64,000 nucleotides of DNA from Rutpela maculata. Taxonomy: Eukaryota > Arthropoda > Insecta > Coleoptera > Cerambycidae. Shown piece after piece: positions 23,069 to 33,619 of this stretch. Under the pieces are notes generated by a model. That model ran no database searches. It had not been told where the DNA came from and saw nothing but the letters and a program-made list of their open reading frames with translations. Position 1 is the stretch's first letter. Every line of letters starts with the position of its first letter. The stretch covers positions 127,407,639-127,471,638 of the forward strand of contig OW386292.2 of NCBI GenBank assembly GCA_936432065.2. The letters are read 5' to 3'. A program made the position numbers and the translations under genes.

Positions 23069-26000
23069 CTGCAACAGAAATACATCATCATTTGTAGTAA
23101 GAAATGCTTTATATGTAAAATATTTGTTATGGTGAATATCCCAGAAGTTCAAGTCAATAATACAGTGGCCTCTGAACTATCCTTAAGAGATGGCCTCCTC
23201 ATATTTTGAGAACGATGATATTTTCGAACATTAAGTAACAGAAGTAGATGACTATCACTCAGAACTAGAAACATTGAGTCCACGCCAGAATCCACAACAG
23301 AGGAGGTGTCTGTGACCAGAGGATGCTCACCTCTGTGGTGCCTGGTAGGGGACGAACACTTATCTCGGAACAACACGGAATTTATGCAGACAATACAATA
23401 ACATATAATGACATCGTAGTAATAGGAAAATATCAGGGCGTTGCATTACAGAAGATACAGAGAGACCTCCTTTTGGTACACAGATGGTGCACCTAGGAAA
23501 GACCACTGTGGTCACCTTAATGAAAATAGGAAACTCAACCTGAGGAAATTATGTCTGCGGGAAAATGATCTGCAGGTGAGCAATGAAGTCACATGTTTGG
23601 GACTGATTCTAGACACCAAATTGAGCTTGAAAGTGCATCCACACTGAGTGACTACCAATGCCACGCGGGCCTTATGGACCTGCAGAAGAATGGCAGGCAA
23701 GAAACTGGGGACTAAACCCAAGAATGATGCACTGATTGTACCAAAGAATTGTGGCAACAAAAATGACCTATGCCTCCTTGATCTCGTGGCACAAAGCCGG
23801 AAAAGGGGAGGCAATGAGAAAACTAAGAAAGGAACCAAGAGTGACTTATTTAAGAATAAGGAGAACAATGTCATCAACATCTAGCGCAGCCATGGAAACA
23901 CTACTTTGCCTCCCTCCACTATACTTAGTCGTTGAGATAGAGACGCCGCTAGCAGCGTATATGCTGAAAATAAGCGGATACGGTGCACATGTTAGATAAC
24001 CTTTTACTTGAAAGACTTTTTAAAAACTTTTATTTACTTAGAGGAGTCAACGTTGGCTCTTAGAGAAGGTTTATAATAATAAATTAGAACTACTTCATTC
24101 TAAAGAGTTTAATAACTGATTTCAAAAAGCATGCCCAGTTGTATATAAAACATAAGCAAAACAAAGGACAAAAGAAGTACGGTCCTGAAAGCCTATAGTG
24201 ATATCTGAAGGATAGCAAAAAGCAAATCCTGTAAGGGTCCCAGGGATATCCTAAGGATATACAAAAGTAAGTCCGTTGGATATCCCGAGGATACGGAAAG
24301 TAGTGCTACTTCTGAATCCAAAGGGTTTCTATTAGGATATCCTCAGGATATTGGTATATCACTAGGATGTCCGTAGAATAACCTTGTGCTGTCTGGGCAG
24401 GAACTTCTCAGGTAACTTATATACTACCGTGAAAGAGATTCAATGAATTCATCTAGCCACAAATTCTTGTGAATGATATAATCACTATTGGAACTATAAA
24501 GCCCATAAATTATAGTAAAATATTTTTATAGTCCCAAAACCAAAGTGCTTTCATACATATTTAAGAAGTTGTTAGTGTTTTTTGCCAAGTCAATTGTTAG
24601 TACACGTTCTCCATTGTATGGCAGTAGAGATGTACGTCGTCTAGAGGAGGCGTTCGTCCTTGCCCTGTTTGGGGAAGCGAATTCTTACAAATATTAGATA
24701 AGCTATTGCATATTCCTGTATAATATTGGATTAAACCAATGGCATTATTTGAATGATTAACTTTAAGTTTAACCTTTCGGGGGCTATTGTGTGTTGGCTC
24801 GGCGTTGCATAACAGGATTTTCGAGGTCTCATACGTCTGAAATTCATAACACCGATCAGATAAATGAAGCTGAAGTGAGGCATACTAAAAAAGCAATTAG
24901 GAGGTGTTGAAGCGAAAAGATCTAATACAGTATTAAAATAATCTAAAGTGCATCGTAGAGAAGTCAGTCTTGGAGAAAGAGCAATTCGCAATCCTTGGTA
25001 AGTACAGCTTTTGCATTTCTCGTTTAGCATCTCAAAAACATATCGAATTGATCTGAGAGTGGAAGTTGCTACACACAAATGGAGAGCGCGACTGGCGCGG
25101 CGCCCTTAATAAATTAATTAGTGTCAAATCCTTCAGACCATGAATGGTAAGATCTTCTACAATAACACGGTAAAAATTTGATATTAATTCGCTGTCCCAT
25201 TTTTGAGTTAGACTGAGTTAAATGGAAAAAAAAAATATTTCTATTATTTTACAATTTTTTCACATTTTTTTGCTCTATATTTTGTCTCGATTAACCAAAA
25301 GAGTAGGAATTTAACACTTCGGTTAAGGTAATTTTAGTTTACATCTAAAAAAAATTGACCGCTGAATTAGTTGACCCGCAAGTGACGTAAAATCGAAGAC
25401 TGCGGCAAGGAAAACTCTACGTAAGAGCTCTCTTTCATAGTATCATGAATTCGAACAATTAATAAATCAGTAGCAAAATTTGATTTGGTGGGAGTGATCT
25501 ATTTAGACAGCGAATCTTTAAAAATGACTTATGACTATTTTTTGTGATGAAATAGTAAGCCGCAAACAATAATACAGGAGGCCGTAAATGGTTCTTATAT
25601 TTTGACTACATAAATAGACACTTAGTTTTTGTGCGTTCCCGTGAAACGGGATAGTATAGTAGGACTCACATTTATAACAGCGATATAAAAAAGCTCGCAA
25701 AAAAAAACTAAAGGATACCGACCATGTATCAATTTCAGTCTATTTACATAAAAGGCCATAAAAGTATTCGGCTTCTTTTATTATCATCACAAAAAAATGG
25801 TCAAATATTTGCTAACAACAATGTAGGTCACTCCCACTGAATATAATTGGTTGAAATATTCTCTACCGGAATTATGATAGGTTGGAATAAACTACGTGAA
25901 CAACGCGATAGTCATCGTGGAGCGGCGGGCGGTACATTAATCAAAGGTTATATCGCTGTAATACCAATGGGCCAAACTATAGCTAGATATACACAGATAT

Positions 26001-29000
26001 TTGCTGACTTGTTTTAAACTTACCTATAGACACTGTAACAACAGGACTAATAGGGGATACAGCAAGTTGACCATTGCTTGAATATGCCGTAATTTCAATG
26101 TGGAACCATTGGCATGGAGGAAGGAAGGAGATATTTATATTAGGCTCAACAGAAGCATATATTGGCTGCAAATCGGTTTCATTGGAGGAGATGCGAAGTA
26201 TGTAGTAGACAGACTCACAATTGGTGCTGGGAGCCCAACGCAAAATAGAATCTGAATTTAGTGTTATCTTTCCAACAACGCTTGGAACTGAAACGAAAAT
26301 AACATTTACTAGGAGAATTGCCGAAACTACGGAATAATACCCCAGTAAATAAACACAAATTTGAGGCCAAAATAGGAAAAAATTACGAGAAAGCTGGTTT
26401 TTTGTGGAGACCTTCATTGAGATGCCCTTAGTACATCCTGAGAAGTTCGAGCAATTTGAGCCATGGGTTTTTTAGGGGGGGGGGGGGATTAAAGGGGCGA
26501 TTTTTAATTCTTTGTCATTATCTCGAAAAGTATCACTTTTTCGACAAAAATAGCTATGAGCAAAAATATTTCTTACAAAATTCTACATAAAAAGGGCCAT
26601 TACACTTTTTTCGTAGAATCAATCGTTTCAAAGATAAAGCGTGTTTGCTGGCCACTATAATATTAAATAGTTATGAAGTACGTACAGTACGTACATAAAA
26701 TGTCGTGCGTTGTGAGGACAAAGTTTCACAAACACATCCACTACCATCCAAGAAAGACATTAATCGATTTAAAAATGGTTAGAAGTCATCAAGCAGTAGA
26801 AAAACAGTAATAAACAGATAGTAGAAGCAGCAGAAAAACAAATAGCAAATGCCGTTGCAGATAAATTAGTTCTAGTTTCTACTGTTTCTACTATTGTTTT
26901 GCTTTAAAAATATTCTATTTGTCTTCGTAGATAATCCACAAACAGCAATATTATATGTTAAAAGGAGGTGGAATTTATAGAAGATACACTTCTTCCAACT
27001 AAATTTCATTCAATTTGAATATTGTCACGCTAATAACAAAACAATAGTGGTTTGTGAGGATGTTGATTTGTTAATAATCTTAAGAACACGAAATTTACTT
27101 TTTAAAACCAAGAAAAGGCAAAACCGAAACCAAAATATACTCACCGAACAGTTTGGTCCAGTTCGGCAATACCAAAACGCATATTTTATTGATCCATGCT
27201 ATTAGCGGATGTGACACAATATCTGTATTGTTTCATATTGGAAAAAAAAGCCATGAAGTTGCTTCAAAATCGCGCGGATTGTGCCGAAGTTTTCAAATTG
27301 CCACGCAATGTACAGTAGGGTGCATCGATTTTCTTTTTTTTTACCTAATCCAAAATGGCGGGCGCCCAAAAGTTGTGTGATAGAGTTGTAAATAATGCGT
27401 TAACATTTCAAATTAAAATATTAACCCTTGGGGGTTTGATATTCTATATATTCAAAATGGCTGGTGTGAAAATGTTGTGCTTTACAGTTATACATAAGAG
27501 GTAAAAATTTAAGACAAAAATATTAAGATTTAAGGGTAGCGGGTTAGGGTTAAAAGTCAACTTGATATTTTCTTTGTTCTGCATCGGATCCATTTCTATT
27601 CTCTACAAGCTCAAAGGTCCCATTTTTTTAAATTGAAATTATTTGTTTTATCATAGTGTGAAACAATAAACTTTATTTTTACTTTAATTTCCTTACTGGA
27701 AGTTTGATAACAAAGGTACTTATGTGAAAATAAACTTGATTTTATTAAAGAATAAAAAGTAAAAATAAAAATACTATAAACATTATGGTAAAACTTGCTA
27801 TGTAGTAATCTTTCTTTGTGTTGAATTTGGGAATTTTGTCGCAGGATCTAATCGTTGTTCTAATTAATCCATCCAGCGCTGAAGCTTCAGTTACAAGCTT
27901 TACTGCCCTTTTCGCAGTGTGTGATAAGGAAATTTCTTTATTTCAATTATCAGACAATTCAGGATTATTTATAATTCGATTAAGGTCCTCTTCGGATAAC
28001 TCAACTGTTAATGGTGGATCATTATATTCACATTCTTGCCAATCAATCATCTCATACTAATTTGTAGCATTTAGTTTCAACGGAGCAAGCGTAAACTTTC
28101 TTAAGTCGGTATTGTTGCCTTTTCTAGCTTTTAATATTCTGCGAACGGCCAACTCCCTAATACACCGGTTTTCATCGCCCAGCATTCCCAGAAGTATGTT
28201 CTCAGGGTGTGCAAAATATCCATTTCGTATTACGACGGGATCAACTACATACTCCTTTCAACTCTTCTGATAAATATCTGGATAATTGTATAGTCTTCCA
28301 TACATTTGAAGCACCTTGCAGACATGATGGATGTGCTTCTATTTTAAACCACATTGGCTCATACACTTTGACAACATACGTTGCTGATATAACCAAATCT
28401 GCAGAGCAAGATATAAGCAAAGTATTCTATTTGCTGTTGTCAGCCATTGCGAGTGGATTATTTTGCCAGGTTCTCGTTTTGAAAGATTAATAGGAACATG
28501 TATCGTTATTATTGCTTATGGCATATTTCATAAAAATATAACTGATATGTGTTAAAATGTTTCACCTTAACTATAGGAATTTCGGATTTAATAATCTTAA
28601 ATGCAGCTACTGACATCTGCTCGCATTTGACTAACGACTTTCCTATTATACCTGAAAATCCTGAAATACAGTTCCGTCAATATGTTCGATCAAGTGCCTT
28701 TTAGTGGAAGTTCATTTGCATGCAGTTGGCAAATGAACCACTGAAGTGGTCTCTTAAAATGTTTTTCAAGTAGAGCTATAACACCACCTTTAGGACCAGT
28801 ATTTGTAGCCGTTTCATCACATCCAACGACTTTTAAGGTGTTAGTTGGGATTCGAGAGTTTTCAAAATAACTGATAATGGCTTTAATGATGTTTACAGCT
28901 GAACCTGTAGAAGGTGTGACATGTCCCAAATATGATGATCCGGGCTCTCCAATTAAAACTATATGTTCTTCGGTTGTTATCTATCGACGGTTATCTATTA

Positions 29001-32000
29001 ATTTCATGGTCTTGTCTTTACGCCCATCGAAATAAAGTCCACGTAATGATATTGGCGTACCACATGATGATAATTCACCTCTCTTCTTGCTTATAGCAGC
29101 TCTTCTAATTTTGTTTTTATCAATTACATGCGTTGTGTTAGATTCATTAATTAAACCAAAATCTTGGAGTACTGAAGAAGCAATCAGTGCTCCAGCTCTG
29201 TCGGAAATACCTCATCTATCTAAAGTTTCGGCTAAAACTGACAGTGTTCACTGTTCACCGAGCTTTCATGTATGCAGAACACAGCGCATGCTGTATTATG
29301 GGCATGCGTACATTAGATAACAAATACGTAGGTAGTAATAAGTAATTAAAATTTAATATCGTAATTAAACATAGTTTAAAAATATTACTAATTGATAAGT
29401 ATCGATAATATTTGTAAGGGTACGTACTATCTTTTTGATCTTTGATGCTAACCCGCTACCCTTGAGTCTTAATATTTTGGTTTAAAATTTTTACCAGCCA
29501 ATTTCAACTTCAAGATTAAACTTTTCCGCGCCCACCATTTTAGATATGCACAAAATAAAACAATTGGACTTCTAACCCTCACCCGCTACCTCTAAACCTA
29601 AATATTTTTTACTAAAATTTCTACCTGTTGCCTATAACCCTAAAACACAACTTTTGCGCACCCGCCATTTTGAATATATAAAATATCAAAAATGTTTACC
29701 TTTGACCCTAACCCGCTACCCTTAAGGGTTAATATTTTAATTTGAAATTTTAACGTATTATTTACAACCCCATCACACAACTTTTGGGAGCCCGCCATTT
29801 TGGATTAGGTAAAAAAAACGAAAATCGATGCACCCTAATGTACAGTGCTCCTCCGAATGAAAACTCTATTAATCAATACAGGTATTACTCATTTGTAAAG
29901 GCAACCAGACTTAACAGACTAGTGAAAGTGTCCAATCTACCACCCACATTCAGTGCAGCATAACAGCATTTATTTAGAGTGTATATCAAGGTCCAAAAAT
30001 GGCTTGATAATGAGTTAAATCCTGCAGGCTGGGAATGGAAGATCATCAACAATAGATTGGAACCTATTCAAAACTTCTTGTCATCGGATCCCGATCAGTT
30101 GATCAATACTATATTTTGCAACTGTACCAAAGGCTGTAACGCTAGTTGTAGCTGCAGAAACTAGGTCTCCGCTGTTCTGCAGTATGCAGGAATTGCCGTG
30201 GGCAATCTTATTTGAATGCTGCGATGGAAGACATAGATAGTAACAACGGAGCTATAGATATATAGAAGATAAAAGATATATCGTTGAAGATACGATACCA
30301 ACAACTGATCAGCCAATTGACGAAGCTCTTTATGAAGAGGACGATGAAGTTGACACGGAATTAGATCTGCTAGATGAGAACGAATGATTTATGCAAAGGG
30401 TTGTTTTGAGTGTCAGATGTGGGTTAAGCCTACTGTTTGTTACTGTCAAAAAAACATTGTATCTTTCCGTAACTTTTACTTAAAAACGATTGATCCTACG
30501 AAAAAAAGTGTAATAACCTTTTTTGTGTAGAATTTTATAATAAATATTTTTGCTCATAACTATTTTTGTCGAAAAAGTGATACTTTTCGAGATAATCCCA
30601 AAAAACTGAAAATTTCCCCTTTAAACAAATAAAAACCCATGGCTCAAATTGCTTCTCAGGATGCACTAAGGGCACCTCAATGAAGGTCTCCACAAAAAAC
30701 CAGCTTTCTCGTAATTTTTTTCCAGTCGAAATGTCTTCATTTACTGGGCTATATGGCATTAAACAAAAAATATAATATGTAGGTCAAATTTTAATAAGTG
30801 TAGAAAGCATTATTTTTTTTCTAAGGCTATGTCGAAAACTTGCATTCTCAAATGTAACATGCGGGAAACTTTTTTATCTTTCGAAATAGATACCTAGTGT
30901 ATCAAGAAGTAACGAAGATAAAAGATGGACGTAACTTTTTTATTTGAAACTTTTTTTCTAGAATTCGCAGTTTTTGAGAAAATTGCAAATGAGTGCAATT
31001 ACTGCAGTTAATTGCTATTAGAATTTTAAATGCGATTTCCTCCGTCACCCCGTGTGATTAAGCTGAACTAAGTTGATAACATGATAAAAGAGAACGCGGG
31101 TACCGAATTGTCAAAAAAAAAAAAAAAATAAAAAAAAGTTGGTTTCAAAACTCCTCTTTTTCTCGCCAGATCCGCTCCAGTATAAGCACAAGATTGTTTA
31201 TAATAGGAAAATATGGGAGGTGTAATAATTTTCACTCTGGTAACAAATGGGTACTCATGAACACGAACATGTTCTTATAGTGTCTGGATCTAGTTACAGT
31301 TGTAACGGAACTATTGACGACAGCTTAAAGTGGCTAGTGAGATCTTTACTGAAGAAATAATTTAGCTTTGTCACCACCAATAAAAATTACACAGGCACAC
31401 AAAATAAAAAAAAAAGTCGAAACCCAGAGGGATCCTACCCCTATGTATTTTGGGACGCTGAAATCCCTGGGGGATTGAAATTCCACTTGTTCTAAACATT
31501 TGAAAATCAGGTTTTTTGGTGCGCTGAAACCGAATATGACGAAAAAAACTGATTTGAACCCCCCAGTCACCCCCTACGAGCGCCAGGAGGGGTTGAAATT
31601 TCACTTGTTCTACATATTTAAAAAGCATGTTTATTTTTAGGTTTTTTGGTGCGCTGAAACCGAATATGACGATACAAAACGTAAGAGGTGCTAGGAGGTG
31701 CTCGGGGGTGACTGGGTGGTTAAAATCATTTGTTATCGTCATATTCGATTTCACCGCACCAAAATACTCAAGAATATACATACATTTTCAATTTTCATAA
31801 GATGTGAAATTTTAGGGGGGTTGTGAGGGGGTGCTAGGGCGTGAATGGGAGGTTGAAATCAGTTTTTATGGTCATATTCGGTTTCAGCGCACTAAAAAAA
31901 CTGCTTTTCAAATGTTTAGAACAAGCGGAATTTCAATCCCCCCAGGAGGGTTGTAAGGGGGTGCTAGGGGGAAATTGGATAATTAAAATCTTCTTTTATT

Positions 32001-32216
32001 GTCATTTTCGATTTCAGCATCCCAAAATACATAGTAGTAGGGAAAACCTCTGGGTTTAGACTTTTTATTAATTTTATGTGCCTGTGTTATTAGTGAAATA
32101 CCTATTTTTCTGTGATCAAGTTATTGCATTGGACTAATATTACCGTACTTACCGCATGTCTCTGCGTTAGCACCCAGGATTACTACAATAGCAAAAATGC
32201 CTAATAGAGGGAGCAT
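23028..32216 (-). CDS. Gene A: secreted single-domain FN3-like protein, three exons, 122 aa
   Basis: Coding exons are 32216-32153 (64 nt), 26287-26024 (264 nt) and 23068-23028 (41 nt), total 369 nt including the stop. Donors are G/GTAAGTACG and G/GTAAGTTT; acceptors are TTTTCGTTTCAG and TTTCTGTTGCAG. Both introns are phase 1, as usual for extracellular modules. The product has a signal peptide (cleavage after GANA), one fibronectin-III-like domain (WAPSTNCE...SFLPPCQWF) and a short tail starting Gly-Cys; the mature protein has four Cys. Two N-glycosylation sequons (NET, NIS) are present. A TATA promoter lies 50 bp upstream. Intron 1 (5.9 kb) is mostly transposons; intron 2 (3.0 kb) holds an R1-like fragment. 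Gene B matches exon by exon. The function is unknown; secretion is inferred from the signal peptide. Confidence 0.8.
23230..24000 (+). pseudogene. R1-like non-LTR retrotransposon fragment in intron 2 of gene A
   Basis: Frames in pieces read TRGCSPLWCL (degenerate GCPQGGVLSPLLW motif, about 23310), then TMVHLGKTTVV-like and SNEVTCLGLILDTKLSLKVH (23575-23640), then ALWTCRRMAGKKLGTKP, ATKMTYASLISWHKAGKGEA and SSAAMETLLCLPPLYLVVE (to about 23940). Order and wording fit the RT thumb and post-RT region of the R1 clade. Several frameshifts and stops; inactive. It is antisense to gene A. Confidence 0.7.
24130..24400. repeat. GGATATCC-rich MITE-like repeat
   Basis: GGATATCC, AGGATATAC and AGGATATTGG variants recur about eight times between 24199 and 24375, and the block ends CTGTCTGGGCAGG. 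Probably a small non-autonomous element; the exact ends are not clear. Confidence 0.45.
24401..25250. other. No gene recognised
   Basis: An open minus-strand frame (24731-25078) has no signal peptide, no recognised domain and no splice context. GCGACTGGCGC at about 25088 resembles a sequence near 53955. Confidence 0.4.
25255..25400 (-). repeat. Repeat fragment matching the insertion site of the mariner-like element
   Basis: Its reverse complement (CACTTGCGGGTCAACTAATT, then ATGTAAACTAAAATTACC and CGAAGTGTT) aligns with sequences flanking the transposon at 56040-60980, without the transposon. It therefore acts as an empty-site copy. Confidence 0.65.
25488..25850. mobile_element. Palindromic MITE (TIR GTGGGAGTGA)
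   Basis: GTGGGAGTGATCTA at 25490 pairs with TAGGTCACTCCCAC ending about 25838. The arms also share TTTTTTGTGATGA. No coding capacity; lies in intron 2 of gene A. Confidence 0.6.
26024..26287 (-). CDS. Gene A exon 2: fibronectin-III-like domain
   Basis: Encodes about 88 residues starting VPSVVGKITLNSDSILRW. FN3 hallmarks are the early Trp (LRWAPS), the Y-x-L strand (YYILRI), the SFLPPCQWFHIEITAY segment corresponding to the L-P...Y-x-V-x-A region, and a following SNG turn. Cys in STNCE and PPCQ are not standard FN3 positions and occur in gene B too, so a disulfide is plausible. The exon is phase 1 at both ends. An in-frame ATG further upstream (26417) is in transposon TIR sequence and is not the start. 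Confidence 0.85.
27316..29837 (-). mobile_element. 2.5-kb hAT-type transposon with perfect 8-bp target duplication
   Basis: The termini TAGGGTGCATCGATTTTC and GAAAATCGATGCACCCTA are exact inverted repeats, flanked by ATGTACAG on both sides (27308-27315 and 29838-29845). Removing it restores the reading of the host transposon gene (...TQ-CTV/YSAPPNE). Subterminal regions carry ~110-bp repeats built from AAATGGCGGGCGCCCAAAAG and TAACCCGCTACCCTT motifs: about two units on the left and three to four on the right. A transposase relic lies on the minus strand. Confidence 0.9.
27800..28980 (-). pseudogene. hAT-like transposase relic
   Basis: The minus-strand frame 28929-28690 reads GHVTPSTGSAVNIIKAIISY, then LKVVGCDETATNTGPKGGVI and FKRPLQWFICQLHANELPL. 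This resembles the DDE core of a widespread arthropod transposase with VGCDGT..NTG and RPLQW.(I/V)C.LH.NELPLRHL motifs. Further minus-strand coding (LKIIKSEIPIVK near 28590) follows with frame changes. Stops and shifts make it inactive. Confidence 0.65.
30750..31020 (-). other. Intron 1 sequence shared by genes A and B
   Basis: AGGTCAAATTTTAATAA, CTTTTTTATCT, TCGAAATAGATACC and TATCAAGAAG occur in order here and at about 61252-61410 in intron 1 of gene B, same orientation. Paralogous intron sequence is the simplest reading and supports duplication of the whole gene; an older shared repeat is possible. Confidence 0.6.
31389..32088. mobile_element. Fold-back element (TIR ACACAGGCACA) in intron 1 of gene A
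   Basis: ACACAGGCACACAAAATAAA and TTAATTTTATGTGCCTGTGT mark the ends, followed by AAACCCAGAGG / CCTCTGGGTTT. Inside, modules such as GTGCGCTGAAACCGAATATG appear in both orientations and twice in tandem. Overlapping open frames (31346-32059) are by-products. No transposase. Confidence 0.75.
32153..32216 (-). CDS. Gene A exon 1: signal peptide
   Basis: Encodes 21 residues, MLPLLGIF...GANAETC, plus the first base of the next codon. The hydrophobic core and the A-N-A motif before ETC predict signal peptidase cleavage. The start is fixed by the TATA box 51 bp upstream, the absence of another upstream ATG in frame, and identical start position and length in genes B and C. Confidence 0.85.
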
Positions 32217-32243
32217 TGTGAATGCTTTTTTTTAAATTACTAA

Positions 32244-32353
32244 CGATTCAGTCTAAGTAACTTCTACTTATATAAGAGTCGTTAATTAGTTGCACTTTAG
32301 ATATGAAAGTGTTTGTCACTGTTTGTTTCAAGATGTTATATCCGCAGAAGATT
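32244..32353 (-). promoter_or_regulatory. Gene A promoter with family-specific elements
   Basis: On the minus strand: AATCTTCTGC (32353-32344), TTTCATATCTAAA (32308-32296) and a TATATAAG-type TATA box (32276-32267), 51 bp before the ATG. A transcription start is expected near 32245, giving a leader of about 30 nt. The same elements in the same order precede genes B and C. GATA-like AGATAT lies within the middle element. Confidence 0.8.
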
Positions 32354-32394
32354 AAATTAAATTGAAAAGTGTTTTTCCTAGAACGTCTCCTTAA

Positions 32395-32424
32395 TAATAA
32401 TAAAAATAATAATAATAATAATAA
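32395..32424. repeat. (AAT)n microsatellite
   Basis: ATAATAATAA run just upstream of genes A's promoter region; probably a non-LTR retrotransposon tail, on the minus strand if it belongs to the GC-rich block that follows. Confidence 0.7.
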
Positions 32425-33400
32425 GGGCACACGATTTAGGTATTTACAGTTACTAAGTCCACAGGTCGTGGAGAGTGGCTGTAAGGAATTTGCTGGCGCG
32501 GCTAGCGTGTGGTGTCGGAGGCCCCGGAAGTCCTGTCCGGCAGCGGGGAACCCGAAAAAAAAAATCATAATATTAATAATAATTAAAATAATATCAGGAG
32601 GGGCTGACTTTCATCTATCAAGCCTTTGGTGAGTAGCGCCACCACTTACTCCAGTTGGGGGGTGCAAAACCGAACCGGCAGCCCTAGTGCACCCGGGAGG
32701 GAAAAGCTCATTCCCCTCTGGTGTAGGTGGTGGGCTTGTTGGGCTAACCACCCACAAGCCCTAACTTCTGATTCCCGTAAACCGAAGAGAGGGCCCACAC
32801 AATCGACCCCTCAGGATAGGAGGTCAAGGGCAAGATGGTGGGGTCCAACCGGATTGGGCGCCCGTTGACAACGAACCCTATGAACAAGGACGCTTTGAGT
32901 GGAAGGATGAGCTAAGGGACGACCTTCTGCATTGCTATTAAAGCAGTGAGCACGCACGAAGGGGATACATGGTGCGGATGCATGCTCTGTGGTGTGATAT
33001 CCACCCAGAGCACAGCGCCTTCATGCCACAAAATCTGCGTGACTATGTATCTCATCTTCGTAGAAGGGGTTACGTGAGGGCTGCTCCTGGACCGGTGAAT
33101 GAGGTGGCCGAAAGACAGCCGCATTCACCGATTGAGGAAGTAGCTCTGCTTGTTCCACCAATACCAGAGGGCCTCAGTACCAGACGGGGGTTACACCATT
33201 TAAAGCCCCCGGGGCACAAGATCTGGCCAGAGTGGATGAAAAACTTCGTCGCTATCAGAACGGGCTGACATCTGGCACATAAACTGTGCCGTGTATGCCG
33301 CTGCTCAACGCTTTTCTCGGGTGGAGAGGCGTAACACTGCCTCCCCTCAGGAGAGGGCAGAGCGGCGCACAGTGGAAAATTTTTCAATTTTTTTAGACAA
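32425..33400. mobile_element. GC-rich foreign-looking block, probable retrotransposon fragment
   Basis: About 0.95 kb is clearly GC-richer than all its surroundings. A plus-strand frame (32969-33268) reads MVRMHALWCDIHPEHSAFMP and NLRDYVSHLRRRGYV, with a possible C-x-H pattern. A minus-strand frame of similar length overlaps it. Neither matches a family I recognise. The adjacent AAT tail and (ATT)-like tract at 32568-32590 suggest non-LTR origin. Confidence 0.35.
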
Positions 33401-33619
33401 AAATCCGTCCACAATGCAATTATTAAAGGATTTGAAAATTTTTGTTAGGTATCACCCGATGTTTGAGCACTGCCCAAATTTTAAAAACGTTCAACATAAC
33501 CTGAAAAAATCCTATAAATATATGAAATTCGTGTATTTAAGTAAAAATGCGAATTTCTGTTTTTTAAAAGTTTTACTCAGAAAATATCCTTTACCACATG
33601 TTTTTTGGGTCGCTGATTA

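Larger units (their letters stand above)
27005..30260 (+). pseudogene. Gene of the 4.4-kb transposon, split by hAT insertion; Cys-rich C-terminus
   Basis: The first part (27005-27315) reads CHANNKTIVVCEDVDLLIIL and, shifted, ILLIHAISGCDTISVLFHIG. After the hAT insertion it resumes at 29838: YSAPPNENSINQYRYYSF, VSNLPPTFSAA, RVYIKVQKWLDNELNPAGWE and a Cys array IFCNCTKGCNASCSCR. These motif blocks (HAxSGCDT, ..APxNE.S...YRY..F, LPPT..AA..H..RVY.Q.Q.WL, C-x-C tail) characterise a large family of uncharacterised transposon-borne proteins in arthropods. Stops and frameshifts show it is inactive. The relic at 0.8-1.07 kb has the same tail. Confidence 0.7.
26341..30748. mobile_element. 4.4-kb DNA transposon in intron 1 of gene A
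   Basis: The ends CCCAGTAAATAAACACAAAT and ATTTACTGGG match as inverted repeats of roughly 300 bp, including AAAAAATTACGAGAAAGC, GAGACCTTCATTGAG, GTATCACTTTTTCGAC and TGTAGAATTTT variants. The left end lies only about 50 bp from the exon 2 acceptor. It encodes a decayed plus-strand gene and is interrupted by a hAT element (27316-29837). Superfamily not determined. Confidence 0.75.

Noticed and set aside
24731..25078. 115-residue minus-strand frame as a host exon in intron 2 of gene A
   Set aside because: No homology to the family, no convincing splice sites in phase 1, and no counterpart in gene B.
26288..26417. N-terminal extension of the FN3 frame starting at 26417
   Set aside because: It lies in the acceptor region and transposon TIR, is mirrored at 30.6-30.75 kb, and gene B has no equivalent.
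31346..32059. Overlapping open frames in the fold-back element of gene A intron 1
   Set aside because: Both strands are open because the DNA is palindromic; no motif is present.
33070..33414. Minus-strand frame in the GC-rich block as a gene
   Set aside because: It overlaps an equally long plus-strand frame; high GC content removes stops on both strands.
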